Part shown: positions 7,785 through 13,201 of the stretch, in pieces
How the letters are laid out: every line of letters starts with the position of its first letter
Numbering within the stretch: the stretch's first letter is position 1
Program-made: the position numbers and the translations under genes
Notes under the pieces: model-generated
Seen by the model: the letters and a program-made list of their open reading frames with translations, nothing else
Databases searched by the model: none
Told to the model about the DNA's origin: nothing
Assembly: GCA_030067055.1 (NCBI GenBank)
Contig: JASJAL010000258.1
Location: 1-13,761, forward strand
Reading direction: 5' to 3'
DNA from: Kiloniellales bacterium
GTDB lineage: Bacteria > Pseudomonadota > Alphaproteobacteria > Kiloniellales > JAKSBE01
Length of the DNA stretch: 13,761 bases

Positions 7785-8367
7785 CTGATTTGACCTTGCG
7801 AGGGCGCTCCACACAGGATTCTGTCGGGAGGCTAACAACCTCGCCACTTAGGCGTCTGCCAATCTCGAGGAAGTGATTGCCGAGGTCGACCCGATCGGTC
7901 TTCTCGTTGTCGAGCCTTCGCTCCGCATCCCGAAGCTCCGTGCGCAAGCTGGCGATATCGTCCCTCAAGCTGTCGCCCTGCTCCCGTAGTTCGCCGCCGA
8001 GCCGGGTCTCGACCTCCGAGATCCGGTCGGTTAGATCGTCGGCCGCTTCCTTCAGCTCGCTCCGGGCTTCGGCCTGGGCTTGCCTGAGGCTCTCGGACAG
8101 CTGATCGAGACTGGATTGGAAGTCCTTTGACATCCTGTCCAGGCGGCCGAGCAGTGTTTCTTCCAGCTTCTTCAGGCGATCCGCTGCCTCGGCGGCGTTC
8201 TGCGCCACGCGCGCTTCTATCTGGCCCATGCGCGACTGGTACTCGCGCTGCGCCGTCCCGAAGAGGATCTCACGGATTTGATCTATGCTTTCGCCGCTGG
8301 CTCCTGCCATGGCTTGGGCGTCTTGGTTTTCTTGGGCGTTCTGATTCTGCTTGATCACTTTGGCCAT
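7771..8367 (-). CDS. Coiled-coil protein with N-terminal IREILFG motif
   Basis: This is a soluble, highly charged protein of 198 residues. A Gln/Asn/Ala-rich start (residues 1-27) is followed by IDQIREILFG (28-37) and a long heptad-rich helix (about 45-165) with repeated Leu, Glu, Arg and Ala positions. The tail is short and basic. There is no signal peptide or membrane segment, and only one cysteine. I recall 'LRELLFG'-type motifs in coiled-coil proteins encoded beside OmpA-type and GTPase genes in other bacteria, but no function is known to me. The ATG at 8365-8367 has a strong ribosome-binding site (GGGGAGGA on the minus strand, 8376-8383) at 8-nt spacing. It is the first gene of the leftward cluster and ends inside the OmpA-type gene, so the two products are made together and may form one complex. 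Confidence 0.8.
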   Translation of the reverse strand: MAKVIKQNQNAQENQDAQAMAGASGESIDQIREILFGTAQREYQSRMGQIEARVAQNAAEAADRLKKLEETLLGRLDRMSKDFQSSLDQLSESLRQAQAEARSELKEAADDLTDRISEVETRLGGELREQGDSLRDDIASLRTELRDAERRLDNEKTDRVDLGNHFLEIGRRLSGEVVSLPTESCVERPRKVKSDAKA

Positions 8368-8626
8368 GTTCGGCGTCCTCCCCGTTTCGCGTAATAATCA
8401 AACAACCAAATCCAGACCTATGTAAATGGTTATTGGTCCGAATCACCTATCGCTATTGGATTAGTGACTCTCTGTTCTATATTTGTTCGTATTAACGGTA
8501 CAGCGGCTTCAACACGAAGCCAGTTATTCCTGACGGCGCGCGACACTTCAAGGGGTCGCATTGGACCGGACCCAGGGCCAGCGGTGCCGTCCAATCCCGG
8601 ATGAGGCCGTAGAGATCGAAACCGCC

Positions 8627-8657
8627 CAGATCGAGTCTCATCTTGAGACTCGATCTG
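8627..8657. promoter_or_regulatory. Perfect 14-bp inverted repeat, candidate activator-binding site (UAS)
   Basis: The arms CAGATCGAGTCTCA and TGAGACTCGATCTG are exact reverse complements around the 3-nt centre TCT. The repeat ends 171 bp before the -24 element at 8828, within the range where NtrC-family activators bind upstream of sigma-54 promoters. There is no T-run on either side, which argues against a terminator. Three GANTC sites lie within 29 bp (8633-8637, 8647-8651, 8657-8661), so CcrM-type methylation could affect binding. Whether the neighbouring regulator binds here is inference. Confidence 0.45.
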
Positions 8658-8826
8658 AGTCCTCAACGTCTTCAGCGTCGGCGGTTGCCGTCTCTAAATG
8701 CCACCGCCTTTTGGCGCGGCCGTCCGGCTTGCGACGGCCCATTCTCCCGGACCCGCTGGTTTCCTCTAGGCCTTCGCTGCAGAGAACCCGCAGCGTCTTC
8801 GAGAAGTAAGACTGCACTTTCGGATT

Positions 8827-8842
8827 TGGCACGGGGATTGCT
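8827..8842 (+). promoter_or_regulatory. Sigma-54 (RpoN) -24/-12 promoter facing the DUF4332-mscL-lipoprotein cluster
   Basis: TGGCACG-GGGA-TTGCT matches the consensus TGGCACG-N4-TTGC(A/T) at every defined position. The invariant GG (8828-8829) and GC (8840-8841) are 10 bp apart. The predicted start site is near 8852-8853, about 200 nt before the preferred DUF4332 start codon and about 42 nt before the alternative ATG at 8895. A sigma-54 activator is encoded 4.7 kb away in the facing cluster, and a long palindrome lies 171 bp upstream. Confidence 0.75.
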
Positions 8843-9053
8843 CCTGGGTCTTCGTAGTGCGGATTGGTGCACAAGGCATCGAGCGGGGGAACCAATGACA
8901 GATCGTCGATCAGGAAATCGAATGGAGGAACGTCTCTCTATCTCCGGGTTGGTCGGGCGGCCGGCCGACCGTCGGGCGAAGCCCTCTTCGAACCGACTGG
9001 CGACGTCGCTTTCAGCTCCCTTCCGCCCTGGGAACGAGAAGGAGATGAGCGCA

Positions 9054-9461
9054 ATGGAATATCGCATTGAAGATATCGATGGTGTCGGCCCTGTCCTCAG
9101 AAAAAGGCTCGAGATGGTCGGCATCGAGACCACGCAACAGCTTTTGGAGGCCTGTGGCAGTCCCAGAGGACGAAGGGAGACCTCCGAGGCCACGGGGGTC
9201 AGCGAGGCTGTCCTGCTCAGGTGGGCCAACATTGCGGACCTCATGCGGATCCATGGGATCGGGAAGCAGTTCTCCGAGCTGCTGGAAGCCTCGGGCGTCG
9301 ACACGGTCAAGGAGCTGAGGACGCGCGATGCGAAGAGCCTGGCCATCAAGATGAAGGAAGTGAATCGCAATAGGCGGTTTGCGCGCACCCTTCCATCGGT
9401 CGAGCGCGTCTTCGATTGGGTCGAAAAGGCCAAGAAGCTGAACCCGGTCATCACGCATTGA
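9054..9461 (+). CDS. DUF4332 helix-hairpin-helix protein
   Basis: This small cytoplasmic protein of 135 residues is made of two helix-hairpin-helix-like repeats, GVGPVLRKRL (10-19) and GIGKQFSELL (starting at G68), typical of the DUF4332 family. A middle segment (RWANIADLMRI) is also characteristic. Such folds often touch nucleic acid, but no defined role is known to me. The ATG at 9054 has AAGGAG at 9-nt spacing and gives the usual family length. An in-frame ATG at 8895 with GGGGGA four to five bases upstream would add 53 basic, disordered-looking residues and lies closer to the sigma-54 start site, so it remains possible. It is first in a plausible operon with mscL (198-bp gap) and the OmpA-type lipoprotein. 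Confidence 0.85.
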   Translation: MEYRIEDIDGVGPVLRKRLEMVGIETTQQLLEACGSPRGRRETSEATGVSEAVLLRWANIADLMRIHGIGKQFSELLEASGVDTVKELRTRDAKSLAIKMKEVNRNRRFARTLPSVERVFDWVEKAKKLNPVITH

Positions 9462-9548
9462 CCCTGGGCGTGCTGTCGGGACGGCCCGGCCGGATCTTGC
9501 GATCCCGATCGGAGCAGCGGGCCGGCCTACGTAATCCCAGGGCGTGCT
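9462..9548. repeat. Nested inverted repeat with a flanking direct repeat between DUF4332 gene and mscL
   Basis: CCCTGGG (9462-9468) pairs with CCCAGGG (9536-9542), and inside it CGGCCCG (9482-9488) pairs with CGGGCCG (9518-9524). This would let a long stem form in RNA directly after the DUF4332 stop. GGGCGTGCT also occurs twice as a direct repeat (9466-9474 and 9540-9548), framing the structure. No T-run follows, so it is not a standard terminator. It might be an RNA-processing or stability element, or the remnant of a duplication. Confidence 0.4.
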
Positions 9549-9659
9549 TCTCGATATCCAAAGAAACCTGTCCGAGCTGGCGCGGCCCTGCCGTCCTCAC
9601 TGTGCAAGGCGGGGCCGTACAGCTCCACAAGATCGGCGCTTAGTGCCAAGGAGAGGAAG

Positions 9660-10103
9660 ATGTTCGAGGAATTCAAGAAATTCGCAATGCGCGGCAACGT
9701 CGTCGACATGGCGGTCGGTATCATCATCGGCGCGGCTTTCGGAAAGATCGTCGCGTCCTTCGTCAAGGACATCATCATGCCGCCCATCGGCCTGCTGCTG
9801 GGCGATGTCGACTTCTCGAACCTCTTCGTGACCCTGTCGGAGGGTTCCTACGAGACCATGGCTCAGGCCCAGGAAGCCGGCGCCGCGACGCTCAACTACG
9901 GTGCCTTCATCAATACGGTGGTCGACTTCCTCATCGTGGCCTTCGCGATCTTCATCGTGATCCGTCAAATGAACCGCCTCAAGAAAACCGAAGAGGCGGC
10001 GCCGGCAGAACCGACGACCAAGGACTGCCCGTTTTGCCTCACCGCCATTCCGATCAAAGCGAGCCGCTGCCCGAGCTGCACTTCAGAACTGCAGCCAGCG
10101 TAG
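9660..10103 (+). CDS. mscL: Large-conductance mechanosensitive channel MscL with C-terminal zinc ribbon
   Basis: This inner-membrane channel opens under membrane tension and lets solutes out during osmotic downshock. It has 147 residues. The N-terminal amphipathic helix ([20 protein letters not shown]) runs into TM1 ([19 protein letters not shown]) with the narrow Gly/Ala-rich gate, a periplasmic loop (about 50-78), TM2 (about 83-104: [19 protein letters not shown]) and the basic helix RLKKTEE. After an acidic/proline linker comes CPFC (123-126)...CPSC (137-140), a zinc-ribbon-like knuckle seen in some MscL proteins but absent from the E. coli type. The ATG at 9660 has AAGGAGAGGA just upstream. 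Its neighbours, a DUF4332 protein and an OmpA-type lipoprotein, give an envelope-stress context. Confidence 0.96.
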   Translation: MFEEFKKFAMRGNVVDMAVGIIIGAAFGKIVASFVKDIIMPPIGLLLGDVDFSNLFVTLSEGSYETMAQAQEAGAATLNYGAFINTVVDFLIVAFAIFIVIRQMNRLKKTEEAAPAEPTTKDCPFCLTAIPIKASRCPSCTSELQPA

Positions 10104-10187
10104 TCCAGCAGTCGAGGCGTTTGATCGATCGCTTGGTCGCTGCGGATACCGCGAACTGCTTCTAACCCATGTCATTGGAGAGGAAAA

Positions 10188-11045
10188 ATGATCTCAACGA
10201 AATCAGCGACAACCGTGCTTTGCCTGGCGCTCATCCTCGGGGCCTGTTCCGGAACCCGCCTCGAAGAGGCTGGAGGCGTCAGCCCTCAGGGATCGGAATT
10301 TCAGACGCAGCTCTATGACGGCTATCTCGACCTGGCCTCCTCCGAGTTCGACGAAGGGGACTACCGGGATTCGGATGGCTTCGCCGATCGAGCCATCGTT
10401 GCAGCCTCGGGTAACCGGGTCGAGCCGGAGAAGATCGATGCCCGCGACCTTCCGGTAGAAAAGGTCGAAGAGCTCAGCACCGCACGGCAGCGCTTGATCA
10501 GAGCCCTGTCCAATGATGCGGCCGAAGCGAAGCCGGTCGAGGCGGCACGCGCGCAGGTCATGTTCGATTGCTGGATGCAGGAGCAGGAGGAGAACCTGCA
10601 ACCTGCCGATATCGAAGCCTGCAGGAGCGAGTATTTCGTCGCGGTCGGCGAACTGGAGACCTCTGCTCCGCCCAAGAAGATCGCACAGCCTGATCCTGCG
10701 CCGGCAGGCCTACCAGGGCCTTTCGTGGTTTACTTCGATTTCGATCAGGCGAAACTGACCTCCGAGGGTCGGGCGACTCTCGAGGACGTCCTCCGTGCCG
10801 CTTCGGCGTCTGATTTCTCCAAGATTGTTGCGATCGGCCACACCGATCTCGCTGGCGACAGTCGGTACAACAGCGAACTCTCGAAGAAGCGCGCCAAGGC
10901 CGTCGCCGATTTCCTGATCGAAAGCGGGATTGCCCGTTCCGATCTCGCGGTCTCGGCGCGTGGTCAAGAGGAGCCATTGGTAGCGACGAAAGAGGGCCAG
11001 CGGGAGGAAAGAAACCGCCGCGTCGAAGTCAAGTTCCTGCGCTAG
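10188..11045 (+). CDS. OmpA-family peptidoglycan-binding lipoprotein
   Basis: This exported lipoprotein has 285 residues. The signal peptide (1-19) ends in the lipobox LGAC with C20 as the lipid-modified cysteine; the following residue is Ser, not Asp, which favours the outer membrane. Residues about 21-165 are acidic and helical with no family I recognise. The C-terminal OmpA domain (about 177-285) begins VVYFDFDQAKL and keeps D220 (GHTDLAG) and R235 (LSKKRAKAV), the 15-residue spacing needed to bind diaminopimelate, and ends NRRVEVKFL. It resembles Pal in plan but is longer, and there are no Tol genes nearby. The start ATG follows GGAGAGG. It is third in the probable DUF4332-mscL unit, 84 bp after mscL, and a strong GC hairpin follows its stop codon. 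Confidence 0.92.
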   Translation: MISTKSATTVLCLALILGACSGTRLEEAGGVSPQGSEFQTQLYDGYLDLASSEFDEGDYRDSDGFADRAIVAASGNRVEPEKIDARDLPVEKVEELSTARQRLIRALSNDAAEAKPVEAARAQVMFDCWMQEQEENLQPADIEACRSEYFVAVGELETSAPPKKIAQPDPAPAGLPGPFVVYFDFDQAKLTSEGRATLEDVLRAASASDFSKIVAIGHTDLAGDSRYNSELSKKRAKAVADFLIESGIARSDLAVSARGQEEPLVATKEGQREERNRRVEVKFLR

Positions 11046-11061
11046 GGTTTAGCTCGGTTCA

Positions 11062-11092
11062 CCACCGCCGCCGGATCGCCCGGCGGCGGTGG
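11062..11092 (+). terminator. 13-bp GC hairpin after the OmpA-type lipoprotein gene
   Basis: CCACCGCCGCCGG and CCGGCGGCGGTGG are exact reverse complements around the 5-nt loop ATCGC, starting 16 bp after the stop codon. The very stable stem at the end of a gene cluster fits a transcription terminator. However, there is no T-run after it, so termination may need Rho, or the stem may instead protect the 3' end of the mRNA. Confidence 0.55.
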
Positions 11093-11305
11093 CGTGGCCG
11101 GCGATCGCGATGGAAACGAAAGACGACCATGTGCCGGGCGACGAACGACAAGCCAACCTAGTTGCAGGTTTGTTGCGAACAAGTGCCGACCTCCGGTCCC
11201 CGCGGTTGTCTCGATCGGCGGGGCTTCGCTGCCCGATTCCGATTGATCCGAGCGTGACCGGGATTTAAGGGACACGTTGCGGAATTCAGGACAGCGGAGG
11301 TTTGA

Positions 11306-11992
11306 ATGACAGACTTCGTGATCGAAACGCCCCCGGTCGTCGCCCTGCCGGTGGCCGGCTCGGCCGCTCGTTTCCCGGTGCGCCGGGTGTACTGCATAGG
11401 TCGCAACTACGCGGCCCATGCGGTCGAGATGGGCGGCGATCCCGATCGCGAGCCGCCATTTTTTTTCCAGAAGAACCCGGACAACCTCGATCCCTCCGGC
11501 GAGTTCCCCTATCCGCCGCATTCCTCGGATGTGCACCATGAGGTGGAAATGGCGGTCGCGCTGAAGTCCGGTGGCACGAACGTATCGCTGGAGCGAGCGC
11601 TCGACCATGTCTTCGGCTACGGCGTCTCGATCGACATGACCCGGCGCGACCGTCAGGGCGAGGCGAAGAAGGCAGGTCGCCCCTGGGAGATCGGCAAGGC
11701 TTTCGAGCGTTCGGCCCCGGTCGGACCGATCCACCCGGTTGCCGAAATCGGCCACCCGGATCACGGCCGGATCGAGCTGAAGGTCAACGGCGAGACCCGC
11801 CAGGAAGGCGACCTTAACCAGATGATCTGGAAGGTGCCCGAGATGGTTTCCCATCTCTCCGAGTATTTCGAGCTTGCTCCCGGAGACATCATCCTCTCAG
11901 GCACGCCGGCGGGGGTGGGACCGGTCGTGAAGGGCGATCGCATAGAGGCGTCGATTGAGGGTTTGGGCCGCATCAGCGTCGCTGTCGTGTGA
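11306..11992 (+). CDS. Fumarylacetoacetate hydrolase (FAH) family enzyme, fumarylpyruvate hydrolase-like
   Basis: This cytoplasmic metal-dependent enzyme of 228 residues would cleave a C-C bond in an acylpyruvate, most likely fumarylpyruvate to fumarate and pyruvate in the gentisate pathway. The FAH fold is visible from CIGRNYAAHAVEMG (30-43) onward. The metal ligands are E79 and E81 (in HHEVEM) and D110 (SIDMTRRD). GYGVSIDMTRRD, GRPWEIGKAF, SGTPAGVGP and the short length fit the fumarylpyruvate hydrolase branch better than the 420-residue tyrosine-pathway FAH. No other gentisate-pathway genes lie nearby, so the true substrate could be a different beta-diketo acid such as oxaloacetate. ATG at 11306 has GGAGG upstream. 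A run of eight T at 11459-11466 (Phe-Phe-Phe) is unusual for this GC-rich DNA. Confidence 0.9.
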   Translation: MTDFVIETPPVVALPVAGSAARFPVRRVYCIGRNYAAHAVEMGGDPDREPPFFFQKNPDNLDPSGEFPYPPHSSDVHHEVEMAVALKSGGTNVSLERALDHVFGYGVSIDMTRRDRQGEAKKAGRPWEIGKAFERSAPVGPIHPVAEIGHPDHGRIELKVNGETRQEGDLNQMIWKVPEMVSHLSEYFELAPGDIILSGTPAGVGPVVKGDRIEASIEGLGRISVAVV

Positions 11993-12440
11993 GCCCGGCT
12001 CGCCAGTCCTGATGGATTGCTTGCCTGCGAGACAGAGGATGCTGGCATCGACCGCGGTCCGGCCGACGCCTCGAAATGCCGTCCCGGCAACTGCGTTTTC
12101 GCCGACCCGCCTACCTTAGCCGAGGCAGACCCTGCCGCCGGTCGAGGTCATCGGCGCAAGGCTGGTCTTACGACAGGGCCGGGTCTTGCCCGGCCCGCGC
12201 GCCGAGAACATGGCGTGATCGGAAGCACTCCGGTGGCGGGCGCCCAGGTCATCGCGGCCAACGAACCGCGCCGGCCTGACGCGCCTCGGACCCAGGGACC
12301 GAACCTGCGAGAAATTCTAGCGCACTTCCCGATCAGACGCGTTCGCGTCTGGCCGGGAGTAGTGCGCTAACAACTAGAAGCTAGGGCGTTACATCCGGCC
12401 AGATGAACCGCAAAGCGATTCCATCTGATCGGATAACGCC
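11993..12440. other. 448-bp non-coding stretch between the FAH gene and the GFA gene
   Basis: No gene is supported here. A perfect 8-bp stem, GGGCCGGG-TCTTG-CCCGGCCC (12176-12196), lies 184 bp after the FAH stop; it has no T-run, so terminator function is doubtful. From 12318 on, the stretch is taken up by two related palindromic repeats listed separately. Confidence 0.55.
12318..12369 (+). repeat. Palindromic intergenic repeat, copy 1
   Basis: This is a 52-nt imperfect hairpin. TAGCGCAC (12318-12325) pairs with GTGCGCTA (12362-12369), and CAGACGCG (12334-12341) pairs with CGCGTCTG (12344-12351) around TT. Between them CCCGATC faces GGCCGGG, so the arms are not identical. Its arm CCGATCAGA and counter-arm TCTGGCCGG recur in copy 2 on the opposite strand, which marks both as members of one repeat family. 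Confidence 0.6.
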
Positions 12441-12444
12441 CTAG
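12381..12444 (-). repeat. Palindromic intergenic repeat, copy 2 (inverted relative to copy 1)
   Basis: This is a 64-nt imperfect hairpin. CTAGGGCGTTA (12381-12391) pairs exactly with TAACGCCCTAG (12434-12444), and CAGATG (12400-12405) pairs with CATCTG (12422-12427) around a 16-nt loop. Read on the minus strand it has CCGATCAGATG followed by CATCTGGCCGG, the same asymmetric arms as copy 1. Its outer CTAG supplies the TAG stop codon of the GFA-family gene at 12441-12443. The plus strand continues into ATTTTT after the stem. Confidence 0.6.
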
Positions 12445-12854
12445 GCCGGATTTTTCGGAGCTTGAGCAGCGCCTTCGGGAATCTGGACACAGGGCAATTT
12501 CTCTTCGCACCAGATATGAAGAGACGGTTCGACCCAGCCCGCATCATCGAGGGTTCCGGCCTTGATGAACGCCAAAGGCCCATACGCAGCCCCGTGGCTG
12601 AAGACATGAGAGCCGCATTTCGAGCAGAACTTCCGGAAAAAGGCTTGGCCGCTCGCGCCGCTGTGGTCCTCGTACGAGCCCAGCGCTTCACCCTCAACAA
12701 GGAAACTTTCCTCCGGCACTGCAACATTCAGAGAATAGGCGGACCCGGAGTTCTTCTGGCAAGTCTTGCAGTGGCAAATAACTTGCATCACTGGCTCAGC
12801 CTCTGAACGATATCTCACAGATCCGCACAGGCACCCGCCTTCGATCTTTGGCAT
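12441..12854 (-). CDS. GFA-family zinc protein (glutathione-dependent formaldehyde-activating enzyme/centromere V-like)
   Basis: This small cytoplasmic protein has 137 residues with the full cysteine set of the GFA (Mss4-like) fold: C8-L-C10-G near the start, C27-H-C29-K-T-C32, and C77-S-K-C80. It would bind two zinc ions, and some relatives bind glutathione to help formaldehyde oxidation. Most family members have unknown substrates, so the name is only a family label. ATG at 12852-12854 has a ribosome-binding site GGGGGAG at 12864-12870 (minus strand). The longer frame to 12917 has no such site and adds residues outside the family. The stop codon TAG lies in the edge of a palindromic repeat, so the last residues (KNPA) may have been altered by repeat insertion. 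Confidence 0.9.
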   Translation of the reverse strand: MPKIEGGCLCGSVRYRSEAEPVMQVICHCKTCQKNSGSAYSLNVAVPEESFLVEGEALGSYEDHSGASGQAFFRKFCSKCGSHVFSHGAAYGPLAFIKAGTLDDAGWVEPSLHIWCEEKLPCVQIPEGAAQAPKNPA

Positions 12855-13201
12855 GGTTATGGCTCCCCCTTGTTCAATCCAGACCCGAAGATCGACCTGC
12901 CCCGCAGGTGGGGCCAATCGCTGGGTTAGTCTACCAAAAGTTTGTCCTTGCGCCGAACTTCGGAGCGAAAGGGCCAGGGCGCCTACGCGGACTCTGGGCG
13001 GAACCGGCCGTCAAGAGCCTCGATCTGGTCGACGTCGGTCGGCTTGCCGGGCCGGTGAAGAGTCTGCAGGTGCAAGCGCAATTCGGGGGCAGCGCCTTGA
13101 TACATGCGCTAATCGGATAGTCCTCTCGCGACCTCTTGATTAACATGTCAAACGATTCGCAGTGGACAAACCACTGTAAAGATAAGACGGGGGACGATCT
13201 G
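12855..13201. other. 347-bp non-coding stretch between divergent GFA and outer-membrane protein genes
   Basis: This stretch must hold the promoters of two divergently read genes. Visible structure: ACCTGC-CCC-GCAGGT hairpin near 12890-12905 and CAGTGG-ACAAA-CCACTG (13160-13176), a 6-bp inverted repeat 25 bp before the rightward start codon that could be an operator. The last 80 bp are more AT-rich than the rest. A 90-codon frame at 12848-13120 (plus strand) has no recognisable motif or ribosome-binding site and I do not call it a gene. Confidence 0.45.

Larger units (their letters stand above)
8368..9053. other. 686-bp intergenic control region between divergent gene clusters
   Basis: No convincing gene is seen here. 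Bases 8391-8500 are clearly AT-rich against the GC-rich surroundings and must hold the promoter of the leftward coiled-coil/OmpA/GTPase genes; I could not fix a sigma-70 -35/-10 pair with confidence. Other structure includes an inverted repeat ATTGGAC...GTCCAAT (8560-8595), a perfect 14-bp inverted repeat (8627-8657), short GC hairpins at 8718-8739 and 8775-8795, and a sigma-54 promoter (8827-8842). About 200 nt of leader then precede the DUF4332 start codon. The leader includes an in-frame ATG at 8895 with GGGGGA before it. Confidence 0.6.

Noticed and set aside
8672..9454. 260-codon minus-strand open frame opposite the DUF4332 gene
   Set aside because: It is antisense to a recognisable family, has no ribosome-binding support and has Ser/Arg-rich composition.
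9590..9610. TGGCGCGGCCCTGC-like sequence before mscL considered as a sigma-54 promoter
   Set aside because: The GG and GC are separated by 9 bp instead of 10 and the TTGC element is missing.
12176..12196. 8-bp GC stem considered as the terminator of the FAH-family gene
   Set aside because: It lies 184 bp after the stop and is not followed by a T-run, so it is noted only as structure in the gap.
12848..13120. 90-codon plus-strand open frame before the last gene
   Set aside because: It overlaps the GFA start region, has no ribosome-binding site and no recognisable motif; it could be a decayed fragment but nothing supports it.
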